Positions 21,901 through 36,900 of a stretch of DNA of 64,000 nt are shown here, piece after piece. Position 1 is the stretch's first letter, and each line of letters opens with the position of its first letter. The stretch spans positions 221,161 through 285,160 of the forward strand of contig NMRA01000415.1 of assembly GCA_002633005.1 (NCBI GenBank). Direction: 5' to 3'. The translations under genes were made by a program, and so were the position numbers. The notes under the pieces were generated by a model. It searched no databases, was not told the origin of the DNA, and was given only the letters and a program-made list of their open reading frames with translations. This DNA comes from Phoronis australis (Eukaryota > Phoronida > Phoronidae).

Positions 21901-24900
21901 GACTAATGTTTCTGTGATTTACGATCAATTTTCTGATGGATTTCCTTCTTGATTTTTTAGTTTTGAAAAAGCTAAACTAACTGTTTCAAATTGGTCCACT
22001 TTTTGAAAATTGCTATTATACTACTGTAACATCCTCTACTTGCCTTGCTTTCTGATACAATGGTTAAAATTTGTTTCCAAATTGTTTGCTTTAGTTAAAC
22101 AACCCTAAGTCATCTGCTTCTGGAAAATCCATTCCGTGTGATGCGGTGGGGCACGGCTCGTCCTATCCGACCTTGAAGTTCAGCTGCAAGGTCGGCAGCT
22201 ACTTCGACGTGTTTGTGTCCAATATTATCAGCCCAAGCCGTATTTGGCTGCAAATACGAGGTGACAGCACGACACTGGCCTTGGAGGAACTCATGGATAA
22301 ACTGGAGTGAGTGTTCAGGGAGTAGGAACGGTCCCCGGACTGTCATGTACTCTGACTGGAGCGTTTAATTCAACAGTCAGAGTGTAAGGACCGCATGTAG
22401 TGGACTTAAAAAAACGTCAGAGTGGACGACTAAATTCATAACCTTTGTAAAGACTTAGGCTGGAGGTCAATTACAGACTCTTAGGTGATTGGCCCAACCA
22501 CTAGGTTTTTACCTCATCGTGTATTTAAGTTGATGGTTTTGGTGCTGCGTTTAAGACAGCCTGGCAATCTTTAAATTATCACTGCAAGATAGTTTTACTC
22601 TGCATGTTAAGAAGGCAACTATGATGGTCAAGGTATGTTCAAAATCTGTGTCAGTTTCATGACACTTTTGTGACTTCATTTCTCGATTAAGTCAGTCTGT
22701 TAATGATGGGACGATCACTGGTCTGTGTTTGTGATGACAGTGACTGTTTGGTGAACAAATTAACACAGGTTCTGGTACTTGAACATCTACTCGCCCCTGT
22801 TTCTTAAAGAATCTTCTGGCTTTTGTTTTATGGTTAAACAGTATGAAAATCAGGCTAGTGCTGGAAGTTGAAAAATCTCATACAGCTCGCAGTGAAGAGA
22901 CAGAACTCCATAATCGCCTGGAATCAACAGAAGCAAAACATTTCGAGAAATGCAAAAGACAAAAAATCAACTTCCGGCTATTCGTATTCAGACTTCTGAC
23001 TTTTGGCTACTAGATTGTTTGAAAAACAGTCCCGTGATCACAACTTGGGTTAATGTTCTTTGTATGAGAGTTATCTTCAGTTTTCTGTGCACACCTTACA
23101 AGTTGACATTCTGTCATGTTTTAACCACAGAGAGGTCTATGACAGTAGTATGGGGGATAGCTATGTGATGCCCAACTATCTGATAGCCATTGGTCAAGTT
23201 TGTGTGGCCATTTTTCCCGAGGACGAGAACTGGCACCGGGTCATCATCAGCGGCATACCAAACATGGACTTTGTAGAGGTCAGTGTGATGTGTTGCAGCG
23301 GCCATATTTTTGTTTGTATATTGTAGTTGTCAAAAAAAACTTGACAGACTTCGACAAAACTCTGTCAGACTCTGCCAAACTGCGATAAAAGCCTTGCAAG
23401 AATTATTTGGCTGTTTTGTTGAAATGGTGTTTTCTTAGAGTTTTAGTTAGAGATTAATGTGATGCTATTGCACATAGCTTCTAATTAGTGTAATTAACAT
23501 GCGTAGTGAGTTGTCACGATTTCCACAACGTGGATGGAGCAACACCTATTGGCATTTTGTCAAGATTTAAATCTCCATTAAAGAGACGGCTACAGGGTCC
23601 CGTTTTCAGTTAGATTCTTCATATAGTGGCTGTTTTTAATATCGTTAAACATTGGAAATAGATTACTGTTAAGGAGATGCCGTCATGTTCTCATTTTGGG
23701 ACTAAAACGTTTTGAGTAACAATGTTTTTTGACGCCACCCTCTCTCTCCACCGCTTGAAGGATCATTATTGAAATTGGGAGATATGTTCTTGATGAGTTG
23801 ATTGAGGTCGATGTGTATTTTCTGACGTGTAGTGACTACTGCCATTTTATGTTATTACATTGCCCTGGAAGAAAAACCATTGCCATGCAGTCATAGAATT
23901 GCTTTGGGAGTTTTAAAACAGCCAATAATACTTCATCTCCGCCCTCCCTTTGGATAATTGCAAATAGTTCACTGGAATACCAAAATGCGACGCGTTTAAT
24001 CGTCTGCTCACATTGTGGATGTTTAATTTGTTTAGGTTCTGTTTGTCGACTACGGAAACAGCTGCTGCGTGCATAGAGCCAACCTTCGACTTCTCAAGTA
24101 AGTGATTCTCTAAATGTCCATGCAGCGCCATCTCAGAGGCAGAATTGAACTGAAAATATAACAACTTAGCAACAGAGTGTCCGATTCATTTGCAAAAACA
24201 ATCGGTCGTTTCGATTTGGTCTGTAGATCTATTCAGTGCGAGGTATTCTCTACCGGTCAAACTAGGATAGAAAGTTCAAACAATTATTTTGGAAAGTAAA
24301 CATTTTATTTATAATTGCAGAACAGCATTTATTGCAAATACTGGAACATGAATTCAACAGTCACAGATACATTGTGAAAACACTAGCGCTATGGATTTTT
24401 GTCCAGCAACCAAATTAAGTCAGCTTTTATNCGAGGCGACAGCACGACACTGGCCTTGGAGGAACTCATGGATAAACTGGAGTGAGTGTTCAGGGAGTAG
24501 GAACGGTCCCTGGACTGTCATGTACTCTGACTGGAGTGCTTAATTCAACAGTCAGAGTGTAAGGACCGCATGTAGTGGACTTAAAAAACGTCAGTGTGGA
24601 TGACTAAATTCACAACCTTTGTAAAGACTTAGGCTGGAGGTCAATTACAGACTCTTAGGTGATTGGCCCAACCACTAGGTTTTTACCTCAACGTGTATTT
24701 AAGTTGATGGTTTTGCTGCTGTGTTCAAGACAGCCTGGCAATCTTTAAATTAACGCTGCAAGATAGTTTTACTCTGCTTATTAAGTAAGCACCTATGATG
24801 GTCAAGGTATGTTCAAAATCTGTGTCAGTTTCATGACACTTTTGTGACTTCATTTCTCGATTAAGTCAGTCTGTTAATGATGGGACAATCACTTCCTGGT

Positions 24901-27900
24901 CTGTGTTTGTGATGACAGTGACTGTTTGGTGAACAAATTAACGCAGGTTCTGGAACTTGAACATCTACTGGTGCCTGTTTATTAAAGAATCTTCTGGCTT
25001 TTGTTTTATGGTTAAACATCAGTGTATGAAAATCAGGCTAGTGCTGGAAGTTGGAAAATCTCATACAGCTGGCAGTCAAGAGCCAGAAATCCATAATCGC
25101 CTGGAATAGACAGAAGGCAGTTCTTTGTATGAGAGTTATCTTCAGTTTTCTGTGCACGCCTTACAACTTGACATTCTGTCATGTTTTAACCACAGGGAGG
25201 TCTATGACAGTAGTATGGGGGATAGCTATGTGATGCCCAACTATCTGATAGCCATTGGTCAAGTGTGTGTGGCCATTTTTCCCGAGGACGAAAACTGGCA
25301 CCGGGTCATCATCAGCGGCATACCAAACATGGACTTTGTAGAGGTCAGTGTTATGTGTTGCAGCGGCCATATTTTTGTTTGTATATTGTAGTTGTCAAGA
25401 AAAAAACTTGACAGACTTCGACAAAATTCTGTCAGACTCTGCCAAAGTGTGATAAAAGCCTTGCAAGAATTATTTGGCTGTTTTGTTGAAATGGTGTTTT
25501 CTTAGAGTTCTAGTTAGAGATTAATGTGATGCTATTGCACATAGCTGCTAATTAGTGTAATTAACATGCGTAGTGAGTTGTCACGATTTCCACAACGTGG
25601 ATGGAGCGACACCTATTGGCATTTTGTCAAGATTTAAATCTCCATTAGGGTCCCGTTTTCAGATAGATTCTTCATATAGTGGCTGTTTTTAATATCGTTA
25701 AACATTGGAAATAGATTACTGTTAAGGAGATGACGACATGTTCTCATTTTGGGACTAAACGTTTTGAGTAACAATGTTTTTTGACGCCACCCTCTCTCTC
25801 CACCGCTTGAAGGATCATTATTGAAATTGGGAGATGTGTTCCTGATGAGTTGACTGAGGTCGATGTGTATTTTCTGACGTGTAGTGACTACTCAGGTGCC
25901 ATTTTATGTTAGTACATTACCCTGGAAGAAAAACCATTGCCATGCAGTCATAGAATTGCTTTGGGAGTTTTAAAACAGCCAATAATACTTCATCTCCGCC
26001 CTCCCTTTGGATAATTGCAAATAGTTCACTGGAATACCAAAATGCGATGCGTTTAATCGTCTGCTCACATTGTGGATGTTTAATTTGTTTAGGTTCTGTT
26101 TGTCGACTACGGAAACAGCTGCTGCGTGCATAGAGCCAACCTTCGACTTCTCAAGTAAGTGATTCTCTAAATGTCCATGCAGCGCCATCTCAGAGGCAGA
26201 ATTGAACTGATAATATAACAACTTTGCAACAGAGTGTCCGATTCATTTGCAAAAACAATCGGTCGTTTCGATTTGGTCTGTAGATCTATTCAGTGCGAGG
26301 TATTCTCTACCGGTCAAACTAGGATAGAAAGTTCAAACAATTATTTTGGAAAGTAAACATTTTATTTATAATTGCAGAACAGCATTTATTGCAAATACTG
26401 GAACATGAATTCAACAGTCACAGATACATTGTGAAAACACTAGCGCTATGGATTTTTGTCCAGCAACCAAATTAAGTCAGCTTTTATGTGATACTTTCCT
26501 TTCTTAATTATGAATTAAACACTGTTAAATCTTTATGAATGATTTGTTAAGAGAAATAAATAAGTAAATAAGTTCGAAAAAACAAAAAAAACCCCTAAGT
26601 ATCGTTCACATGGTGTTTGCTGTGATCATAAGCCTGCTTCCCACTTTCTTCCTGAGTCAAGTCTGGAGTTTAGCCAGCCAGTGTCTTTCCTCACGATGTG
26701 TATTATCTGTTTTAAGGAGCAAGTTCCTACACTTGCCTGCTCAAGCTATTGGGGCCAGACTCTCCAACATCGGACCCGTGGAGCCAGTAAGTCATTCAGG
26801 AATTTTTGACTCGTTACGCTTGTCATTGAGGTCTTTGCGTATTTGGGACATCGACGGACTTGTGACTTGTTTGTTTCGTCGGTTAGTTTGGTCATCGAGT
26901 TGAGGTGACTCGAGATTTCTGTACATCAGATATTTACATGTGTTCTGTCGATTTCATTTTCCGGATCAAAAAGCTTTAAATTTATTACCATATTCTGCCA
27001 TGTAAACGCCCTCTGCTTTTTTCCTGCTTTATTATGCGCCCACATATTTATATGTGGACGCATTATGCCGTCATCTCTGTCCGTCCGTCCGTCCGGGCGG
27101 CGTCCGTCCGGCGTCTGGCATCCGGCGTCCGGCGTCTGGCGTCCGGCGTCCGCTGCTCTATCTCCAAAACCCTTTGACATACGTTCATGAAATTTGACAC
27201 ATATGTTCCATTCATGAATGGGACGGCATGTGCGAACTTTCGGACGGATCCGACTACCGGTGTGCCCCCTAGTGGCAATTTTAGTTTTTTACGCTTACCT
27301 TTGTATCTTCAAAAGTATTGAACGGATTTTCATGAAATTTGGTATGTAGGCACCTATTAGTGAGATGACGCTATCCTACTGTTTTCAGATGGATTCGACG
27401 TAGTTTGCGCCACCTAGTGGCCATTTTTACTGTTTTCGAGTCTGTATTTTTGCGTCCATCCCTCTATCAACCAAACCGCTCAAAGGATGATTGTGAAAAT
27501 TGGCGTGTATGTGCTTACTATAAGGAAGACAGCTGACAATGATTTTCAGACGATTTGGACTACTGTGGCGCCTCCTAGTGGCAGTTTTGTTTTTTTGCGC
27601 CCATGGCTGTATCTCCCAAACCGTTTGCAGGATCTTTACTAAATTTAGCAAGTGTATTTATGTGATGTTGACAACGGACGATGACGACTTTAGGATGATT
27701 CTGACTACCGGTATGCCTCTAGTGGCAATTTTAGTATTTGCCTCTAGTGGCAATTTTAGTATTTTACATTGACCTCTGTATTTTCATAGGTCTTCAGGTG
27801 TATACTTTGTGTTACTTCGTGACTGTGAAGGAAAAGTTCCAAGTAGAAATTTGTTTCTGGCATTCTAATGCTGTGCTAATCTCGTATGTTGGTAAATTTG

Positions 27901-30900
27901 TTTTTAATTCTATGTTTCTGTGGTGTTTTAAGCAACTGAGGTATAGGATGTGCTTGTATTATGAAGATTACTCACATTTTGCCCCTAGCCCATTGAGGAG
28001 ACAATGACCATGCCTTTCCATTTTGCAAAGTATGCCCTCTACTGGCCACTTTATGGTACCAATAAACAACCCTAGAAGGATACCGTATGCGGTGCAATTG
28101 TGGGCGCATTTCAACGCTCCGCGTTGCTCTTGTAGTGAAGTTTGTTAAAGTTAAGTAGTACCCTAGAGAAATGCCCACTATGGCCATCTTCAGAAAATCA
28201 CATCTCCGTAATGTCTGATTGGATTCAAGGGAAACTTTCAGATGCTGTGCTTTGTACGCTGTTCTCTAAATATTATAAGGAAATGTTTTTAAAATGTTCC
28301 ACTTTTGCATGAGGGGCTATCAAAAATAGGACTGATATGATTGTTATGAAAAATTTTCAAAGCTGCCAAAATGAATACGAAACAAGTATTTAGAAAACTG
28401 TTAGAGTGAATTTGAGATTTTATCTTGAACATTTAATATCATGCAAAATTTGGTCAATATTGTCATGCCATTGAATTTGCAATGAAAGTACCTTTTTCGG
28501 TAGTTTTTTTCTAAAATAGTTTGGTTACGTGACTTAATTAGTGGCAGACTGGTAAAAAATCGAAAAGTTCATGGAAATTTCTGCTTTTGGAAATATACAC
28601 TTTTGTTTAGTCAAATTCTATAGTTTCATAGATATTTGGCTAAATGTGTGATCTTGTCGATGAAGGCCTGTATAACATTAATGGTCCAGGGGTGGTCGTT
28701 TCATTGTCCCCCTCGACTTTTGAAAATTGTTCCTTAAACGTCCACGAGACCTTGTAATTTTGATGAATCACTCCAGGTGCAAAAACGAAAAAAAAAAGAA
28801 ATCTTATTACTAATCATCCTGATTTCACTTTGAATTGGAGTTAACAGAAGTCTGTAGCTGTTTGTAGTAAGCATTGATGGGACTTCATAAGATCAAAAGA
28901 ATTAGTACATACATTGCAAGATACGGTAAGCCGTTACTCAACATCAAAATACGTATTTTCTGGGATTGTTCATATAGTAACCCTTTTTGTTTATGTAACT
29001 GAGTGGTGTGTGGGTATTTGCACAGTAAAGTTTTGGGCGTACACTTGATATCAAGTGGGTGTTTATAAACACCCATTCCCAATTTAACACTCATGTCCAC
29101 TTTAAATTTGCAGTTTAGAATGTTGTGTTTCATTGTAGGCTTCCTGTCTTTAGCACTATACTAAAAAATTACGGAGTTCGTGGATTATCTTAGAGTCTAC
29201 TTGGAAACACTAAATAAGTCTATGAACTTCACAATTTGTTAAAAATAGTGCTAAAAATAGCCCGTCGGTTTCAAATAACATGGCTCAGTGATTTTTGATA
29301 GTAAAGCATCAAGTTTGCTAATGTGGTGAATTTCTTTTCCAGACTGGCTGGTCTCTCCAAGCAAGGGAGTTAATGCTCAAGTTGTGTGCCAATCGACCAC
29401 TGGTGGCGCTACTGTATTCTCTAAAGGTGTGTTGAAGGTTAAACACAATCCTTGTGCAGTGAAATATCCGGGTTGGCATTTGGATGTTTAAAAAAGCATT
29501 TTTACTGAATACCGATCCAGACTCTGGTGGTCAGTTGTTGTGGTAGCGTTCATTATTGACGAGCAACATCTACTCTGAATGGCATTTATTTCCACAATCT
29601 CCATGGTTATCAACGCAGTGTTTGTATCCGTTGGGAGGCAGTGCGGCCTAGTGGGACATGTGTTGGCTTCCTTTACTCAAGGTCATTGTTTCATGTCCCA
29701 CTGGGGTACACTGATAGACCCATGAGTCAGGCCTCTAACTCCTCAGCTCAGGTTTTAACTTCATATCAATGAGGCAAAAATAGTTCCAGGTGATCAGTTC
29801 AATAGGCCCACCTGAGAAGCCAGTGCATGTCTGGTACAATGTGTACCAGACTCTTTGCTATTGTTTGTCATTATTGTATCGGTGATATTCACCGCAGCTG
29901 TTGTTTACATGGATGCTCTTCTTGCTTTGAGTTGTCTTGAATTTGTTAATTTAAAATGATAATGCATTGATTTTTTGGAAAACCGTTTCTGTTAGTATTC
30001 CTTTTATATGTCACCTTTGGTTACTGATTTGCTTTTGACGTCTGTTTCAGGGTAATGAGATCTCTGTCTGTCTGTGCGACACATCGTCTGAAACAGATAT
30101 CCATATCAACGATACACTAGTTTTGGAGGGATTGGCACAGTTTACTCCGGATACGCCACCAGAGGGCAACCCGGCAACGGTAGGAGACTTGACGCGTAAG
30201 CTAGACACTTGCGCAATAAATCTCATGAGATATCATCCTTCATGTTATTGCTTGACTGAGCATTGTAAGTAGTACTGAACAAATCACTTTTCAGTGGCGG
30301 ACATTTTGTAATTATTTGTCTTACTGGTGAGGATGCATACTTGGGAAACACTAAGTGAGATTTCGCTTTACTCTCATTAGCATGTTTTTATCCAACTTGC
30401 TATGCAGTGGCCTTATTGCTGGCACCTTGGTCTATTTATTTATTTATTAATTTACCATGACCTGGTGAGAACACTGGGGAAACTTTCCACCCCAAGAATT
30501 TGTCACTTTCTTTTGACTGTCATGTGTAGTGTGATACGATGTAGGAAAAGTCTCTTCTTCGTCAACTGCATCATTCGTGGATTTTGCTGCCACAGTTACT
30601 TTATTTGAGTTCGTCACCAAATGGCCGGTATCAAGATTGCTTCCTTAGGTCAAGGCAGATTTTACATGGTATTGCAAATCAACTTCATTGTGAACGAATG
30701 ATGAAAAACCTTTTTTGCATTCACTCGACAGTTTTTGTTTTCATTGATTTACGGCGGTTTTTAAAACCTGCTGTAGGCCCGCTGTTTTGGGTCTAATATT
30801 CTGGAGGTTTGTCGCACGTATGTCAATAAAGACCATCCCTGGCTATGGTGTTTTGAAAGTATTTGTATAGCTGACTTGTAGATAACAAGTTGCACTTATG

Positions 30901-33900
30901 TGCTGCAAAGAGGTAGCATCTTTTCATCAGATGTTCAGTGAACAAGAGGGGTGTTGTAGTTTCATTTCTTTGCCTTTGGCAGTATAGATGTCGTGTTAAA
31001 TTCTCTTTATTGTGTCTCCTGTAGACCATTTGGAGATGAATTTAGAATTTTAACTTTTGTGTCGCCTGCCTAGAGGTTATGTGGGATCTTATTGGCGAGT
31101 CTGCATATTTAGCCAAATGTCTACAAAACTATACAATTCTCTGAAGGTAGAAAGCTTATAGAATTTAATTTTACCTGACATTATTCTTCTCTTAACTGGG
31201 TCACGTAATCACGTCTGTGTTTGCAAAATTTAATCAACAAGAACAGTATATTGATTCAAATTTCATTTGATAAATGTTCAAGGTGAAACTTCAGAAAAGG
31301 CTGTTTTCTTTTTATGTAACTTTTTCATTTATTAAAATTATAAAAGTCATATTTTGATAGCCTCTCATGTATAAGACTTGTTTTGGCATGCACACTGGCA
31401 CAGACAGATGATATTTACAGCGTATCAAAATAAGAGACAAAGGCAAAGGTCGGAGGTCAACTTCCTTAAATTCCACCTGTTTGGTTCATTTATACTCATA
31501 AATGTTGATCCTTCCTTGCCTGTCCCCCACAGCTAGGTGCCCTTGGTTGCTGAGTGCCATTACTTTAGGCTGGTCAACTCCATTCTCTGGCACCAGCAAG
31601 TAACATTTGAACTCGCCTGTAGAGGTCAGAAGCTGCACTCTGTTGTTCGCCCGGTCTGCGACCAGCACATCCCCCCTCGCGTCCGTGCACACGGCCTCGG
31701 GAATTCTCAGCTGACCTTCCCCATCTCCGTGCCGACCATAGTGAAAACAGTGCTGTCCCCTGGAGTTGTATGCTCTTACTTGGCTGTCGCAAACATCCGT
31801 TACAATTATATCGTTGCTTATTTTATTGACGGCAACATGTTTCTGGATTGTGTCGGCTTTTCTTTCCTTCTTTGACTGGTCTGGAATTGTGAAATCTATG
31901 TTTCCTTTTTTGCTGTAGATGACTATGGTGTTTTCCCCTGCTACTATGTACTGGTCTTCACTATTGACAGCTATGCCACCCGGTGACTGGCATTTGAATG
32001 ACTTCACCGTTTTTCCACCAAGTGTGTAGATTTTAACCTTTTTCTCTGCCTTCTCCACTACAGCTATGTTACCGTCGCTCTGGACAGCTAGCCCAGACAG
32101 CTGCCTTGTGCTAAAGCTATGGCTGCCCCCTTTGGCGGTCAACACGTATACCTTGTTCTTGTGTTCACTGATGCTGGCTACAGCCACAATGAGGTCGCCA
32201 TCTTGGTTGAACGCCATTGACCTCAGCCAATCTTGGGTCGGCGTCAGGTTCATGTCATGTTTCTGGAGGAACTGCGGCCGACTCAGTATTTCCTTTGTAG
32301 TGAGCTCCCCCATGAGACATCTGACATGCGTAGCGTAATTTTTTGGAAATTGATAGACAGTTTTAACAACAGCTGGCTTCAGTTTGCTGTCTGCTGCCTT
32401 GAGTCGTTCAACTTGCTTGCTGTATGTTGTCTGTGATGTGGCCATCTCTACATCTGTTGCGTGTTTCAACATCCGTTCTGTGAGGTTATAGGCACTCACC
32501 AGTGCAGCCTGTTGCGCTGCAGCTTTCTCCCTTCCATCTGCAATAGTCTCAGCGTTCTCGTCGCGTGTGTCAAGTACTACCTGCAGCAGCTCCATTTCGT
32601 GCTTGGTGATAATTTGACGTAAATTCTCGGCATGTTGTCTTATATTGTCCACGGCCTCTGTTGTGGCGTGTGACAGCTCAGTCTCGACTGTGTTCATGTC
32701 TGTTGCTGTCTTTTGTAGCTCACCCATCTTGACCGCCATTGGCTGCAGCTCATTTCTCATTGACGCCCGGGTCTTGTCTGCTTTGTGTTTGAAACCTTTC
32801 ACTTTGTGATCAGTGTGATTGGTGTTCTCACATTGCTGACATATTGATTGTTGACAGGTTGTGCAGTGTTTTGTGTATACTTCGCCTTGATGCAACGTGC
32901 AATGGATGTCTGTCAGCCGCGGTTTTGCGTTTGGTACTATCCGTCTACATTTGTTAAGGTCTCTCAGCGTGATGATGTCATGCTCACGTGTCATGGTCGT
33001 CTGCCGGTGTGCAGTGTGGCACTTGGAGCACAGATATTCCTGACATTGGATACAGCGTACGTCTGCTTTTGGTCCTCTGCAGCAGTCACACTGCACGCCT
33101 TTGCTGATTTTGTCCATGAGTTCCGTCTGCAGGCGCAAAACAAAATGGTTTGTCGGCATGCTCTCCACACCATCTGGTGGTAGATTGGTGGTTGTCTTAC
33201 ACGTCGGACATTCGACCTGCTTTTTGATGACGTATTTCTCGACATGTTTCATCATACAGGTATTACAGAATGCATGAAAGCAGTTGAGCGTACAGGGCTG
33301 GTGTAATCCCTTGTGACACAGAGTGCAGGTGAGAAAGTTGGCGGAGTGAATCTCTGACGCAGTTGGCCTCTGTAAAAGAAAAACAGCTTATACTCTGTGT
33401 TGACAGGTGCTTGGATTCAAGTGTTGTGGCATTTGAACTGTTCTGGCATGAGAGAGCTGTGTGGTGCTAATGATGTTTGGCATTTGAACTGTACCAGTTT
33501 TGGTGAGAGAGAAACAGCTGTGTGGCATTAATGATGTGTAGACCATTTATTGCTGTTTTGAATTTGTATGGACGGTCAGGTTGGTAGTGATGGTAACGTG
33601 TAAGTATGCATTGAAGGGTTGACTGTCATGCATGTTTTTTTCTTTCGTGAAATGTTTAGTTCATAGCTTATTGCAAAAGTTGTCCCTCTGTGTGTTTTTT
33701 GATGATGAGGCAGTTTCTAGTATTTTGTCACTCTTGTCCATTTTTAGATTGCATTAAGTTGTCCTCCCTTAAAAGCCCTATGTTTGGATCATGAAATACA
33801 ATTCTTTTCTCAAAAGTTAATTACCTTTCTGACATTCCCGTTTAGTTCTCGCGGTTACAGTGGTTCATGAGGCGAGAACGTTGTTTATCAGAAAACAAGA

Positions 33901-36900
33901 AAACTTTATAAATATAACTTTTTATTATAAGAACATGAACAAGAATCTCCTTTATGAAGGTTGGTTTCTAATATTTTCTTGTAAAATGCTGTTTTGAAAT
34001 TGTTTACAGGCAGCGAAATCAATTTGATATTAATTGGAAAACAGTTGTTATTCATTACAGAAAGCTTCTTAAGACTGTGTAGGACCTTAGAAAAAATCTA
34101 AATTTTGTTAATTTCGAAACATGATATCTCAGAAATGGCAGTTCGGATTTAAATAGAATTCTTCAGATATTGTGCTTTGTGGTCGGTGATAACCCCAGCT
34201 GCTGCAGTGGAAAGGTTACTAAACCCGATTTGATGATTACAACCAATCCTCGTTTCGTCACCTGCTAATGCATCATTGCCATCAATCTTCCAAGTTAAAA
34301 GCAGGGATCAACGAAAAACTCATTCCCTATGTCACACGTTGTACATTATGGTCCTTGGTGGGTGGTCTTTTCCTTCAGTTGCCATGTAATTCACTGAAAG
34401 CGTAGGTCACGCTTGCTCGTTTAGCAAACTTTGAAAGAAGTTTTCAAAATTTTCTCCTATCTTTTGAGAGCTGTCGAGGGTTACAGAGGATTATTTTATC
34501 GCAGAGAAATGGATGGAAGCGTCATTTTTAGTATCTGTTCGTAGGCCAAACCAGGTTCGGTATCCTTTAAGATACTTGATGTTCAACCTCACGCAGTTTA
34601 TTTTTACTTCGTCAATACTTTTGCTAATGCTTCCAGACAATTTAGACTGATGTGACCAGCATATGGTGTGTATGAAGACTAATACGATACATACACACTG
34701 ATTTACAAGAACATGAATATGTAATTATTTATTAAAATAATCTCCTCACCTGCATTTTTACCCTCTTTAATAGTTCTGTCACAATCCCGGGCGCATCAAA
34801 CCGAGTCAAGCTGAGTTGACTGGCTTTGGCGTGTCATGTTTCTAAGGTGGCTGCTACATCAATTATTCACAGGACACCGTAAGCCACAATCTCACACAGT
34901 GGTGTTTAATTATTTACCGGTATTGATCTCCCCTGTCAGTGTGGGAGATTCAAAACTGTGGCACTTCTAACTTCGTGTTGCAAAATTATTCCTAATGTTC
35001 TCAATTTTGTTACATTTACTCATGAGTACTATTACAGTAATGCTGAAAAATTAATTGCATGTAAAAAGTTGCTGTACGACAGCTTCTCTGGGGATTGGAA
35101 AAATTTCATTGTTTACGTTATCTCCATGTTGAAGTTGTTTACTTTATACGAGATAAGAGAATGGTCTCTCCTGAGGTGTGTATGCGTGAATGAATGGATG
35201 TACTTGTTTGTTTTTTGTACTTGTTTATATGAAAAATAACTTCTAACATCAAATGTGACTGACTACAACTCTTAGTTATTTGGTTTTACTGTAGTTAGTC
35301 GCCAGTTTGCCACCCAGTGTGTGGGAAATTTATCTAATTTTATTGTGCCAAATTTCTGATAATCAGAGATTCATTCCTGTTTATAAGCACAGTATGCCCT
35401 GTACAGGTGTACAACAGCAGACTATAGTTGGCAAATTATTTAATTGGCTTTACAGTATAGTATCTGATCTTTGAAAAATAAGGAAGATTGCACAATAATT
35501 TATGGCCTCTTCACTTTTAATTCTGTTCTTGTCAATAGCGATGTAGTCCTATTCTTTTGTCCTAGTTGATTCAAGGCTTGGAATTTTCTGCGGAAACGCG
35601 GATTTCCGTTTTTTCAGGCCAGCTAAAAAGACGCAGACGCTCGCTTCTAGAGATGGTACCATTTTTTTCATAGTCGTCCCGATTTTTTTTGTCGGCAAAG
35701 GGTCCACACCTGCACATCAGCTATTTCGAGGCCGGGAAGCGCACATGTTTTGGGCTGTAAAAGTTTCCGCATATTTCGGCATTGTTCATTCTAAGCCCTG
35801 GTGATTAGCAACTATACGTTAGCAGAAGATTAACAGGATGACTGTTTTAATTTGATGACTTTTTCATAGTTTGTAACCTCCATCGATTTTTATTGTTTTC
35901 AAATTAAAAACTACAAAATTCCTGGTCTTGTTTAACAGTGAGCTTCTGAACATCAGATCCCTCACCCAGTTACAAAAAAATCAATGATCTTCATACATTG
36001 TCTTCTGTAGTTTCACTAGATTTACCCACAATCCTTTCCTGTAACATTGTCCAGACAACAGTTGCCAGGTGTCCACAGAGATCAAAAAGATCAATAGACC
36101 AGTTGATCAACAGTGCTCATTGATCTACAGGTTTCAGCTCTTGTTTATTATTGATGATCCCATTGTTGGCACCGATTGATAAATGATGCGATCTGCTAAT
36201 CAATGTTTGCTAGGAAACAATGTAGATGGGAGGGTGCCCATGGGAGGTTCTTGAAGATTGGGATTTTGAGAGAAATGGCTAACCAAGTTGGCATGGCAGC
36301 AGTTGTGTCCAGCTTTCCATTTTCTTTTAGTTTTATTCATTGTTTCGGTGGTTTTCCATGTTAACTTTCATTTTTTAATAGTTATACACTACATTTATGA
36401 ACACGCACAGTGCTTACCACCCCTTGCAAGCCCCACAAAAAATGCTTGTGTCCGGTGTAAATAATCTATAGCGGTAAATAGCTCCTGGAGACGCCCCACA
36501 TATAATTGTGTGCTCACGCCGGCGGATCACTTCAGATTTTCGTGCCAGCTTTCGTTATACCCCTCAGGTAAGTACTTCCAGTCCTGTTTGATACCAGAAA
36601 ATTTCAGTTGAGGATTAATCTAGTGTCCATATGACAATATTCAGATTATATATTAAGTTGATGTATTATTTTTGAATTATTGTGTACCGTATGTCAATAG
36701 AACTATTTTTAAAACTACATTCCTTGTGAAATCTTAAGTTATTTGAGGAATCATATTGAAAACAGCCACAAACCTCCCCAAAATGTGTTAAAATTTTTCT
36801 TTTCTTCACACAATTTTTTTCTGTTGCCAGCCAGAATGTTTATCGTGGTTACAATGAAATTAAAGCAAGAATCTGAAAATAGTGAGACAAGACAGCCCTT

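Noticed and set aside
22110-22346. Minus-strand 78-codon frame
   Set aside because: It is the antisense shadow of exon 7 and has no recognisable motif.
25051-25391. Open frames extending both sides of the second exon 8 copy
   Set aside because: They read through the splice sites into intron; the conserved part is exactly the 148-nt exon.
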